In this document: positions 1 through 5,843 of the stretch, one piece after another | How positions within the stretch are numbered: the first letter of the stretch is position 1 | Layout: each line of letters opens with the position of its first letter | Source of the DNA: an uncultured Bacilli bacterium | Lineage (GTDB): Bacteria > Bacillota_I > Bacilli_A > RF39 > UBA660 | DNA length: 15,465 nucleotides | Assembly: GCA_944332105.1 (NCBI GenBank) | Contig: CALVJI010000020.1 | Span: 1-15,465 of the forward strand | Direction: 5' to 3' | Notes under the pieces: model-generated | Seen by the model: only the letters and a program-made list of their open reading frames with translations | Database searches by the model: none | Told to the model about the DNA's origin: nothing | Translations under genes and position numbers: made by a program

Positions 1-777
1 GAAGTAAAGGCAAAGAAGAGTCTGGGACAAAATTTTTTAAAAGATGAAAATATTCTCCGGAAAATTGCTGATAGTTTTAAGGTAAATGCAAATGATTTAA
101 TTATTGAAATTGGTCCAGGAATGGGAGCTTTAACTAAATATTTAATTCAAAAGCCTAGTTCCCTCTTTTGTTATGAAATTGATGAGCGAATGAAAGATAT
201 TTTGTTGTCTTTTAAAAGTGAGAAAGTTGAAATTATTTTTGATGATTTTTTAAGAAGAGATTTACAGAAAGATTTAAAACAAGATTTTGAACATATTTAT
301 GTGATTGCAAATATTCCTTACTATATTACAACGCCAATTATTGAACACTTATTAGAAAGTGCTATGCCTATTTCTGGAATGACTTTATTAGTTCAAAAAG
401 AGGTGGCTTTGCGTTTTTGTGCCTCTCCTAAAACAAAAGATTATGGTTATTTTACTGTATTTTTGCAACATTTTTTTGAAATTCATAAATTGTTTGATGT
501 TTCTCCTAATGCTTTTGTGCCCAAGCCTAAAGTAACCAGTTCTGTTGTTCAGTTTGTTCGTAAGGAAAAAATATATGATTTAGATGTTTCTTCATTTTGT
601 TCCTTTTTAAAGCAATGTTTTCAATATAAACGAAAAACTTTAAGAAATAATCTTCAACAATATGATTGGTCCAAGATTCAAAATATTTTAGAAAAGTATG
701 GTTTTTCTTTAAATGTTCGGGCTGAAGAACTTTCCTATGAAATTTTTGTTTTGCTTTTTAAGAGCTTGTTTAACTAG
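1..777 (+). CDS. rsmA: 16S rRNA dimethyladenosine transferase RsmA (KsgA), 5' partial
   Basis: Dimethylates two adjacent adenines in the 3' terminal hairpin of 16S rRNA with S-adenosylmethionine during late 30S assembly. The frame is open from base 1 and the first residues read EVKAKKSLGQNFLKDENIL, the family's conserved N-terminal motif, so only a few residues including the start lie outside the window. The SAM-binding motif EIGPGMGALT is at about residues 36-45 of the visible part, the NIPYYITTPI motif (the NxPY catalytic motif of adenine N6-methyltransferases) follows near residue 105, and the FVPKPKVTSSVV motif near residue 170. The visible 258 residues agree with a normal-length protein. 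An ATG at 121 lies inside the SAM motif and cannot be the start. It is followed directly by a terminator hairpin and then by yabG, the same order as in Bacillus subtilis. Confidence 0.96.
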   Translation, partial: EVKAKKSLGQNFLKDENILRKIADSFKVNANDLIIEIGPGMGALTKYLIQKPSSLFCYEIDERMKDILLSFKSEKVEIIFDDFLRRDLQKDLKQDFEHIYVIANIPYYITTPIIEHLLESAMPISGMTLLVQKEVALRFCASPKTKDYGYFTVFLQHFFEIHKLFDVSPNAFVPKPKVTSSVVQFVRKEKIYDLDVSSFCSFLKQCFQYKRKTLRNNLQQYDWSKIQNILEKYGFSLNVRAEELSYEIFVLLFKSLFN

Positions 778-798
778 TACTAAGATACTAGTTTTTTT
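772..798 (+). terminator. Intrinsic terminator of rsmA
   Basis: AACTAGTA and TACTAGTT form an 8-bp perfect stem around a 6-base loop, followed by a T-tract. The hairpin includes the rsmA stop codon and sits directly against the yabG control region, so it separates vegetative rsmA transcription from sporulation-specific yabG. Confidence 0.75.
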
Positions 799-807
799 CA
801 TATATTT
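778..807 (+). promoter_or_regulatory. Candidate sigma-K promoter of yabG
   Basis: The -10-like CATATATTT (799-807) is close to the sigma-K consensus CATAnnnTA, and TACT (778-781) offers the core AC of the -35 at a 17-base spacing. Nine bases separate CATA from the AGGTGA ribosome-binding site (812-817). The predicted transcript would start at or near the ribosome-binding site. Consensus sequences are recalled from B. subtilis, where yabG is sigma-K dependent. AT-rich sequence makes chance matches possible; the support comes from the same spacing at yabP and cwlJ. Confidence 0.5.
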
Positions 808-822
808 TTTTAGGTGAAGCAT

Positions 823-1593
823 ATGGTATTTCAAGTGGGCGATTTAGTGACGCGGATCAGTTATAATCATGATGTCGTTTTTAAAATCTTAAATATTCGC
901 GGGGAAATGGCCTATTTAAAAGGAGTACAAGTTCGTCTTTATGCTGATGCTCCCTTAGAAGATTTGCAGCTTTATGTACGTGAAGATCGTGAGGATGAAG
1001 AAGATTTTTTACTACCGGAAACTGCTATGCGTGGAGATTTTTTTTATCTTCCTGGTAAAGTTTTACATATTGATGCAGATCAAGAATATTTAGAACGATG
1101 TTTAAAATTTTATAAGAAGAATAAAGTAATGGCTGTAGGAAAAAAAATTAAAGAAAGCGAGATTGCTAAGCAAATTCGAGGGCTATTAGTTGAATATCAG
1201 CCAGATATCGTCATTATTACTGGTCATGATGCTTATTATCCTAAAAAGGGTGGTAAGGAAGATATTCATAATTATAAAAATACAGAAAATTTTGTTAAGG
1301 CAGTTAAGGAAGCTCGCAAGTATGAAAAAAGTCATGAAAAATTAGTTATTATTGCTGGTGCATGTCAAAGTAATTATGAAGAGTTAATTAAAGCAGGCGC
1401 TAATTTTGCTAGTTCACCAAGGCGTGTAAATATTCATGCTTTAGATCCAGCTATAATCGCGACTGTGCTTGCTATGAGTGAACGCAATAAGGAGATTGAT
1501 TTAGTAAAATTATTGTCACGAACGAAATATGGTGCGAGTGGTATGGGCGGCATTATTAGTACTGGTATGATGTATGTTGGTTTTCCAAGATGA
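823..1593 (+). CDS. yabG: Sporulation-specific protease YabG (peptidase family U57)
   Basis: YabG is a mother-cell protease that trims spore-coat and related proteins late in sporulation. The product is 256 residues, somewhat shorter than the B. subtilis protein of about 290. The N terminus MVFQVGDLVTRISYNHDVVFKI matches the family start, and the later segments VIITGHDAYYPKKGG, VIIAGACQSNYEEL and FASSPRRVNIHALDP are the conserved core; the His of GHD and the Cys of GACQSN are the probable catalytic residues (from family knowledge, not shown here). I chose ATG at 823 because AGGTGA lies five bases upstream and the homologues begin here; an in-frame GTG at 814 lies inside that ribosome-binding site. 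It sits between rsmA and veg as in B. subtilis and carries its own sigma-K-like promoter. Confidence 0.93.
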   Translation: MVFQVGDLVTRISYNHDVVFKILNIRGEMAYLKGVQVRLYADAPLEDLQLYVREDREDEEDFLLPETAMRGDFFYLPGKVLHIDADQEYLERCLKFYKKNKVMAVGKKIKESEIAKQIRGLLVEYQPDIVIITGHDAYYPKKGGKEDIHNYKNTENFVKAVKEARKYEKSHEKLVIIAGACQSNYEELIKAGANFASSPRRVNIHALDPAIIATVLAMSERNKEIDLVKLLSRTKYGASGMGGIISTGMMYVGFPR

Positions 1594-1605
1594 GGAGGGT
1601 GAGTT

Positions 1606-1818
1606 ATGAATCTTGATATAGTACGTGAGAAAATTGCAGGTTATTTACATAAAAATGTAACGATTCGAGTATATGGATTACGAAATAAAAATTTTGAATA
1701 TTATGGTGAAGTAAGTGGAGTATATCCATATGTTTTTACGGTTTTAGTAAATGGTGTTGAGAAGAGTTTTAACTATTCGGATGTAATAATTGGTGATGTT
1801 GTTGTTAAATTAGCGTAA
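1606..1818 (+). CDS. veg: Veg family protein
   Basis: A small 70-residue protein of the Veg family (known from B. subtilis as a strongly expressed vegetative gene connected to biofilm formation). The pattern of an N-terminal helix, a basic strand (VTIRVYGLRNKNFEYYG), then VYPYVFTVLV and SFNYSDVI matches the family, which has a small beta-barrel-like fold. It is shorter than the usual 80-90 residues, mainly at the C terminus. The ribosome-binding site AGGAGGGTGA is strong. Only 12 bases separate it from yabG; the only promoter-like element nearby is an extended -10 (TGGTATGAT, 1563-1571) inside the end of yabG with no clear -35. So veg either has a promoter inside yabG or depends on upstream transcription. 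The family call rests on position after yabG plus motif agreement. Confidence 0.85.
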   Translation: MNLDIVREKIAGYLHKNVTIRVYGLRNKNFEYYGEVSGVYPYVFTVLVNGVEKSFNYSDVIIGDVVVKLA

Positions 1819-1823
1819 AATGC

Positions 1824-1852
1824 TTGAAATAATTGAATTTATGCTTTACAAT
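1824..1852 (+). promoter_or_regulatory. Sigma-A-type promoter of spoVG
   Basis: TTGAAA (1824-1829), a 17-base spacer and TACAAT (1847-1852); each hexamer matches five of six consensus bases. The predicted transcript starts near 1859, about 30 bases before the spoVG start. I see no sigma-H-like element, although sigma-H drives spoVG in B. subtilis. Confidence 0.7.
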
Positions 1853-1887
1853 GAATATAAGTTGTAGGAACTTTAGAAGGAGAGTAA

Positions 1888-2157
1888 ATGATGAAAATTA
1901 CATCTGTAAGTGTTCGTAAGATCACAAAAGAAAATTCAAGATTAAGAGGTATTGCATCTGTCTTAATTGATGATGCCTTTGCTATTCATGATATTCGTAT
2001 CATTGAAGGTGATAATGGGTTATTTATTGCAATGCCAAGCAGAAAAACAGCTACAGGTGAATACAGAGATGTTTGTCATCCTATTAATCCTGATGTACGA
2101 GCTATGTTTACTGATGCAATCTTGGAAGAATATAATAAACCGGATTCTGAAGAATAA
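1888..2157 (+). CDS. spoVG: RNA/DNA-binding regulator SpoVG
   Basis: SpoVG is a small nucleic-acid-binding regulator that in Bacilli affects septation during sporulation and, in other species, virulence and capsule genes. The 89-residue product keeps the family core ITSVSVRKI, LRGIASVLIDDAFAIHDIRIIEG, NGLFIAMPSRKT, GEYRDVCHPINP and ends with an acidic tail. Two adjacent ATG codons (1888 and 1891) are possible; AAGGAG at 1877-1882 is 5 and 8 bases away respectively, so the second start is equally or more likely. It is followed by an 11-bp terminator, making spoVG probably a one-gene transcript. In B. subtilis spoVG lies several genes away from veg; here it is next to veg, with glmU, prs and others absent. 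Confidence 0.95.
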   Translation: MMKITSVSVRKITKENSRLRGIASVLIDDAFAIHDIRIIEGDNGLFIAMPSRKTATGEYRDVCHPINPDVRAMFTDAILEEYNKPDSEE

Positions 2158-2183
2158 AAATTCTAGGCGACTAGAATTTTTTT
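2156..2183 (+). terminator. Intrinsic terminator of spoVG
   Basis: AAAAATTCTAG and CTAGAATTTTT form an 11-bp perfect stem around GCGA, followed by more T residues. It overlaps the spoVG stop codon and its 3' arm overlaps the proposed -35 region of yabP. Confidence 0.85.
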
Positions 2184-2202
2184 AATACTTTTGGCATATA
2201 TT
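2174..2202 (+). promoter_or_regulatory. Candidate sigma-E promoter of yabP-yabQ
   Basis: CATATATT (2195-2202) resembles the sigma-E -10 (CATACAnT, recalled), and GAATTTT (2174-2180) resembles its -35 with a 14-base spacer. CATA is followed after nine bases by AGGTGA (2208-2213) and after five more by ATG. The 19-base stretch 2195-2213 differs at one base from the one in front of yabG (799-817). In B. subtilis yabP-yabQ are sigma-E controlled. Confidence 0.5.
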
Positions 2203-2218
2203 TTTCTAGGTGATCAAA

Positions 2219-2518
2219 ATGGAAACAGAAAATGTTGTGCCTTTAGTACCAGCAAATCATGAAGTAAAAATTATTGATCGGCGTGAAATCTATATTACAG
2301 GTGTTAAAAAAATTAATAGTTTTGATCATGAAGAGTTTTTATTAGAAACAACAATGGGCATGCTTTTATTAAAAGGTAGTGGCTTAGAAATTTTAAAATT
2401 AGATACTCATGATGGCAATGTACGAATTAAAGGAAAGATTACGAGTTATCAATATGTGGATAATGTTAAAGGAAAGGCTTCTAAAGAAGAAAGCTTTATG
2501 GCTAAGCTTTTTAAATAA
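2219..2518 (+). CDS. yabP: Sporulation protein YabP
   Basis: YabP is a mother-cell sporulation protein of the YabP/YqfC family; its exact molecular role is unknown and in B. subtilis it acts in the same pathway as the membrane protein YabQ. The 99-residue product shows the family core REIYITGVKKINSFDHEEFLLETTMGMLLLKG, then LEILKLD, VRIKGKI, and ends in SFMAKLFK, where the FxxKLFK ending is typical. ATG at 2219 is chosen over a GTG at 2210 because AGGTGA (2208-2213) is placed exactly five bases in front of it, as at yabG. Its stop codon overlaps the yabQ start by one base (TAATG), so the two are translationally coupled. The S4-domain gene yabO/rqcP that usually precedes yabP is absent from this spot. 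Confidence 0.93.
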   Translation: METENVVPLVPANHEVKIIDRREIYITGVKKINSFDHEEFLLETTMGMLLLKGSGLEILKLDTHDGNVRIKGKITSYQYVDNVKGKASKEESFMAKLFK

Positions 2519-2832
2519 TGGATGAAATAACTCAACTTTTTTCTTTTTTATTATCTTTCCTTTTTGGGTTTGGATTTCATATATTAACGAGATGGCATTT
2601 TAAAATATCCGAGACTTATTCGCTTGTGATGAAGTATTTAACTACCATTTTATTTGTCATTAATATTGTTTTACTTTATGTGTATCTAATGTATTTATTA
2701 AATGATGGTGTATTACATATTTACTTTTTATTATTTGTATTTTTTGGTTTTGTAACTTTTGATATTTTACATAGGCATGTCAAGTTAGAATTTTTTTTGC
2801 CCGAGAAAATTGAAAAAATTTTTCGTAAATGA
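2518..2832 (+). CDS. yabQ: Spore cortex assembly membrane protein YabQ
   Basis: YabQ is an integral protein of the outer forespore membrane region needed for cortex formation in B. subtilis. The 104-residue product has three hydrophobic segments (about residues 7-24, 40-62 and 68-85) followed by a short basic C-terminal tail, matching the family layout although the sequence is divergent. It starts within the yabP stop codon (TAATG) and has no separate ribosome-binding site, so it is translated by coupling. Its own TGA stop overlaps an ATG (2829) of the divIC reading frame. Identification rests mainly on position between yabP and divIC plus the membrane topology. Confidence 0.85.
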   Translation: MDEITQLFSFLLSFLFGFGFHILTRWHFKISETYSLVMKYLTTILFVINIVLLYVYLMYLLNDGVLHIYFLLFVFFGFVTFDILHRHVKLEFFLPEKIEKIFRK

Positions 2833-2864
2833 TATACTTATCTCTAGTAGATAGGAAGGGTGCA

Positions 2865-3161
2865 ATGAAAAAAAAGGGTTCGCGGAAAGCTCGTAAAAGA
2901 TTTATGGTTTTATCAGTGATTTTTTTAGGCATTGTTAGTCTTTCTTTTGTGTCTATTTTTCAAGATTGGTTACAAATAATGGATAATAAGACACAAATAT
3001 CTAGTTTGACTACTTATTATAATAATTTGTTAGCAGAAGAAGAAAGTTTAACGAGTGAAGTAACCAAACTTCATGATGATGATTATGTCGCCCGTTATGC
3101 TCGAGAGAAATATATGTATAGTTTACCAGGAGAATTTATTATTAAAATTACAGAAGATTAG
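2865..3161 (+). CDS. divIC: Septum formation initiator DivIC
   Basis: DivIC is a bitopic cell-division protein that pairs with FtsL in the divisome. The 98-residue product has a strongly basic cytoplasmic N terminus (KKKGSRKARKR), one membrane segment at about residues 14-32, an extracellular coiled-coil (QIMDNKTQISSLTTYYNNLL and onward to about residue 70) and the typical ending DDDYVARYAREKYMYSLPGEFIIKI. ATG at 2865 is chosen because AGGAAGGG (2853-2860) is just upstream; an in-frame ATG at 2829 that overlaps the yabQ stop would add 12 residues and remains possible by coupling. The yabP-yabQ-divIC order is conserved in spore-forming Bacilli. Confidence 0.92.
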   Translation: MKKKGSRKARKRFMVLSVIFLGIVSLSFVSIFQDWLQIMDNKTQISSLTTYYNNLLAEEESLTSEVTKLHDDDYVARYAREKYMYSLPGEFIIKITED

Positions 3162-3188
3162 AAAGTTTTTCTTTCTTTTCTTTTTTTT
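3160..3188 (+). terminator. Probable weak terminator after divIC
   Basis: AGAAAG and CTTTCT pair as a 6-bp stem around five T residues, followed by a long T-rich run to 3188. The stem is AT-rich and short. A separate perfect 14-base palindrome, CTATTTTAAAATAG, follows at 3189-3202 just before the next gene. Confidence 0.45.
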
Positions 3189-3217
3189 CTATTTTAAAAT
3201 AGACAGTAGTGATGTAT

Positions 3218-3910
3218 ATGGAAAAGAAGTATTGTCATATAGAGCCTTTTAATCTGCGTTTATTTGGTCGAACTATTTTAGAAGATTTTGCTTGTGATTT
3301 TGATAAAAATTCAGCAGTATGTCTACTTGGTGAAAGTGGTTCAGGAAAATCTTTACTATTAAAGATACTTTTTAAAAATTCTTCTTTAATTCAATCTAAT
3401 GGTCGAGTTTTATTTTATCTTTTGCAAAAAAAAGATGCAAGTAATTGGCAAGAAGAAATTGCTTCATTACATTTAGATGTGACTTGGAAACGTTTTGTTC
3501 AAAAAATTATGAAAGTTTCAACACATTTAGAATATCGTTTTGCTTTTGTTTTAACTCTTTTAGAAAAACCGGATTTTCTTTTTTGTGAAGACTTACATTG
3601 GATTTTTTCGGCTAAAGAATTGGCATATATTTTTTCTTTTATGCGCAAGAAAAAAATTGGGTGTTTTTATGTGACAAATCAAATTGAAGATACGGTATAT
3701 TCTACTTATTTAATGATTGTCAAACAAGATAAAATGGCTATTGAAGGCCAAACCTTACTTGTTTTACAGGAAGAAAAATATTTAAAGCGTTTGGGATTTT
3801 CTCTTCCTTTTTATATTAATATGAGTATACAATTAGAATTGTATGGATTAATTGATCATCTGTGTATGAGCAAAGAAGAATTGGAGAAAGCATTATGGAA
3901 ATTAAAATGA
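3218..3910 (+). CDS. Degenerate EcfA1-like ABC ATPase
   Basis: Positional and sequence counterpart of EcfA1, an ATPase subunit that powers vitamin-uptake ECF transporters. The 231-residue product is about 50 residues shorter than usual. Walker A is intact (GESGSGKS, about residues 38-45). The remaining motifs are eroded: the LSGGQ signature region reads VSTHLEYR (100-107), Walker B reads FLFCED with Cys123 at the expected Asp position but Glu124 kept, and the switch histidine is Asn154 (VTNQ). The C terminus (LKRLGFSLPFYINMSIQLEL, then MSKEELEKALWKL) still aligns with the EcfA1 C-terminal pattern. Thus it may bind but probably not turn over ATP normally. Start choice is uncertain: GTG 3209, ATG 3212 and ATG 3218 are all possible; AGTGA lies five bases before 3218. 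It overlaps the next gene by 16 bases. Confidence 0.75.
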   Translation: MEKKYCHIEPFNLRLFGRTILEDFACDFDKNSAVCLLGESGSGKSLLLKILFKNSSLIQSNGRVLFYLLQKKDASNWQEEIASLHLDVTWKRFVQKIMKVSTHLEYRFAFVLTLLEKPDFLFCEDLHWIFSAKELAYIFSFMRKKKIGCFYVTNQIEDTVYSTYLMIVKQDKMAIEGQTLLVLQEEKYLKRLGFSLPFYINMSIQLELYGLIDHLCMSKEELEKALWKLK

Positions 3911-4539
3911 GTCAGTTTGTATTAAAGGATCGGTTTTCTATCCTTGTTCATTTTCCAGTTAAAATTCAAAATGTAATTACTAATGAGGATTCAGGATATG
4001 TTTTGCATCAAAAAATAGAGAAAAAGATTTCGGTTATTGCTTATTTAGAAAGAGAGACAAACAAAAGCAAAGAGAAAATTTTACAATCTTTAAAACTTGT
4101 AAAATTTTCATTAAATCGTCAAGGAGCTTTAATGAATCATTTGACTTTGCAAGAAACTAAGAAGGTTCAGTTAGCTAAAGTTTTACTTTGGCAATCTAGA
4201 GTACTTATATGTGAGTTTTTCTTTCAGGATTTATTAGATGCAGAGAAAGAGTATTTTAAACGGTTAATGCGCAACTTAATGTATAAAAAAAATATTCAAG
4301 TTATTTTAATTGAGAATGATATGAATTTTGTTTGTGAAACAGTAAAAGGTTTTTATTTGTTTACTAAAAATGGCAAATATAAATATATAGAGGACTTTTA
4401 TAGTGATGAGATTTATAAATATGTCGCGATGCCTTTTACTGTAGAACTCATTAAATATTTAGAAAAAAAAGGTCATAAAGTGGATCATGAAATTACTTTT
4501 AGTGAGACTTTAAAGGCCATATATCGAGGTGTACAATGA
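3895..4539 (+). CDS. Degenerate EcfA2-like ABC protein lacking Walker A
   Basis: Counterpart of EcfA2, the second ECF transporter ATPase. The 214-residue product has lost most of the N-terminal nucleotide-binding part: no GxxGxGKS motif is present. The rest can still be aligned: LTLQETKKVQLAKVLL (83-98) replaces LSGGQ-RRVALAGVLA, VLICEFF (103-109) replaces VLVLDEP with Cys at the Asp position and Glu107 kept, and LIENDMN (138-144) replaces the SHDMD switch with Asn141 for His. The ending MPFTVELIKYLEKKGHKVDHEITFSETLKAI follows the EcfA2 C-terminal pattern. ATG at 3895 is chosen because GGAG (3883-3886) precedes it by eight bases. Its stop overlaps the truA start (ATGA). The usual next gene, ecfT, is absent. 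It is intact as a frame, so it seems maintained, not simply decaying. Confidence 0.7.
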   Translation: MEIKMSQFVLKDRFSILVHFPVKIQNVITNEDSGYVLHQKIEKKISVIAYLERETNKSKEKILQSLKLVKFSLNRQGALMNHLTLQETKKVQLAKVLLWQSRVLICEFFFQDLLDAEKEYFKRLMRNLMYKKNIQVILIENDMNFVCETVKGFYLFTKNGKYKYIEDFYSDEIYKYVAMPFTVELIKYLEKKGHKVDHEITFSETLKAIYRGVQ

Positions 4540-5276
4540 GATATTTAGCAAGGGTTTCTTATGATGGAAGCAAATTTTGGGGTTTTCAACGTTTGAATAA
4601 TGGTAAAGGAGTTCAAAATGAATTAGAAAGAGCATTAAAAATATTGGCTGGTAAACCTATACTTGTTCATGGGGCAGGAAGGACTGATTGTGGTGTGCAT
4701 GCTTTAGATCAGTGTATCCATTTTGATTTGGATTTAGATATTTCTCCAAATAAATTACAATATGTTTTAAATCGTTTGCTTTCGCCTTATGTGGCGATTG
4801 AACAAATAGAAAAAGTAGATCCCTGTTTTCATGCGCGATTTAATGTAATATTGAAAACTTATCAGTATAAAATTTATTTAGGCAAGAAAAATCCTTTTTA
4901 TATGGACTATGCTTATTGTTATTATCAATCTTTAGATTTTGATTTGATGAAACAATGTGCTCAGTTATTTTTGGGAAAACATGATTTTCATAATTTTGTA
5001 GCTGGAAAACGCGATTTTTATGATGCTGTTATTACGGGAATTGATCTAAAAAAAGAAGGGGATTTTTTAATTATTAATATAACCGGACCGTGTTTTTATC
5101 GATATATGGTAAGGCACATTGTTGGAGTACTTTTAGATGTTGGAAAAAAATCTTGTTCTATAGATAAAGTGTCTTTGGCACTTTCTTCTTCACAAAAAAT
5201 TACATGTAGTGTTGTGCCACCACAAGGTCTTTACTTAATGCGTATTGTTTATGATGTACTAGATATATGTAAATAA
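4536..5276 (+). CDS. truA: tRNA pseudouridine synthase A (TruA)
   Basis: TruA makes pseudouridine at positions 38-40 of the tRNA anticodon stem. The 246-residue product has the family start MRYLARVSYDGSKFWGFQ, the catalytic motif GAGRTDCGVHA with Asp51 as the catalytic aspartate (Cys52 replaces the usual Ala), the FHARF segment and the C-terminal CFYRYMVRHIVGVLLDVG block. Length is normal. The ATG overlaps the preceding stop (ATGA), so it is translationally coupled to the ECF-like pair. In Bacilli truA normally follows ecfA1-ecfA2-ecfT and precedes rplM-rpsI; here ecfT is missing and a pilin-like remnant lies in front of rplM. Confidence 0.97.
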   Translation: MRYLARVSYDGSKFWGFQRLNNGKGVQNELERALKILAGKPILVHGAGRTDCGVHALDQCIHFDLDLDISPNKLQYVLNRLLSPYVAIEQIEKVDPCFHARFNVILKTYQYKIYLGKKNPFYMDYAYCYYQSLDFDLMKQCAQLFLGKHDFHNFVAGKRDFYDAVITGIDLKKEGDFLIINITGPCFYRYMVRHIVGVLLDVGKKSCSIDKVSLALSSSQKITCSVVPPQGLYLMRIVYDVLDICK

Positions 5277-5360
5277 CATGTATAATTTGGATTTTATACA
5301 ATTTTAATGTGGGAATTTGTGATAGGATTAAGTTAAGAATAAGAATGTTATGGTGGTTCT

Positions 5361-5671
5361 ATGAAAAAGGGGTTCACATTAATAGAAGCCTTAGGTGTCA
5401 TTGTTATTCTAGCCATTATTCTTTTACTTGCTTTTCCTACTTATACAGCAGTAAGTCAAAGAATAAATGTGATATTTATGCTACATCTCATACTTGTAGT
5501 GAAGGTAAGTTATTACTTTATAATAATGAATATAAATGTGCTGTTACTGAAATCGGTTGTCCAAGCGGTTATACTTTAGAAAATAATAAATGTTATGGCC
5601 CTTGGAGTGCATGGAGTACTACAGTTTATACACCAAGTTCTACAATGGAAGTTCTAACACGAACTAAATAA
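5361..5671 (+). pseudogene. Frameshifted type IV prepilin-like protein remnant
   Basis: The frame starting at 5361 encodes a textbook prepilin leader and helix: MKKG, then FTLIEALGVIVILAIILLLA with Glu5 after the predicted prepilin-peptidase cut (G/F). After about 33 residues that frame goes on into unrelated sequence and stops at 5579. A -1 frame carries the expected cysteine-containing extracellular part, from about 5456: KCDIYATSHTCSEGKLLLY, CAVTEIGCPSGYTLENNKCY, then GPWSAWSTT and a stop at 5671. The GPWSxWS tryptophan motif recalls thrombospondin-type segments. The two halves must have been one gene, so I call a frameshift plus probable internal deletion and 3' truncation. I see no classic slippery heptamer (the N-terminal A-run is GAAAAAG and lies in the wrong place), so programmed frameshifting is unlikely. 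A sequencing or assembly error is the other explanation. Confidence 0.65.
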
Positions 5672-5675
5672 GGAG

Positions 5676-5723
5676 TTTTTTGACGATAAATATGCTAATC
5701 ATATTTTTTGACGATAAATATGC
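5676..5723 (+). repeat. Two 20-base direct repeats upstream of the rplM promoter
   Basis: TTTTTTGACGATAAATATGC occurs at 5676-5695 and again at 5704-5723, a period of 28 bases with no mismatch. Each copy carries a TTGACG that looks like a -35 but has no convincing -10 at the right distance. CATATTT (5700-5706) and AAATATG (5716-5722) also pair as a hairpin around copy two. The unit lies directly upstream of the strong rplM promoter. Confidence 0.85.
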
Positions 5724-5731
5724 AAATTTGT

Positions 5732-5760
5732 TTGACTTTTTGTTGTCTATCCCCTATAAT
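5732..5760 (+). promoter_or_regulatory. Strong sigma-A promoter of rplM-rpsI
   Basis: TTGACT (5732-5737), exactly 17 bases, then TATAAT (5755-5760): near-perfect consensus, the best in the window, fitting for ribosomal protein genes. The transcript is predicted to start near 5767. Confidence 0.88.
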
Positions 5761-5766
5761 TTTAAA

Positions 5767-5843
5767 TGGTACATTTTATTTATCTGGAAAACGAGTGCCT
5801 TGGGAAAGCAGTAGTTGGAAAGAAAGATGAAAGGATTTTAAAG
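5767..5843 (+). promoter_or_regulatory. rplM 5' leader, possible L13 leader element
   Basis: A leader of about 77 bases lies between the predicted transcription start and the rplM ATG. In Firmicutes this position often holds the L13 autoregulatory leader RNA (Rfam L13_leader). I see a short imperfect hairpin at GTGCCTTGGGAAAGCAG (about 5795-5811) but could not verify the family consensus, so the assignment rests on position. The reading frame is open through the leader from an ATG at 5766, but that start lies at the predicted transcription start and adds 26 residues unlike L13. Confidence 0.35.

Noticed and set aside
5281..5302. AT-rich hairpin TGTATAA/TTATACA after truA as a terminator
   Set aside because: The 7-bp stem has almost no GC and is not followed by a T-run, so I did not list it.
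5361..5480. Programmed -1 frameshifting to join the two pilin-like halves
   Set aside because: No X-XXY-YYZ slippery heptamer or following structure is visible in the overlap, and the encoded product also seems truncated at the 3' end.
5766..5843. Upstream ATG giving L13 a 26-residue extension
   Set aside because: The ATG coincides with the predicted transcription start, has no ribosome-binding site, and the added residues do not resemble L13; the start at 5844 has AAAGGA at good distance.
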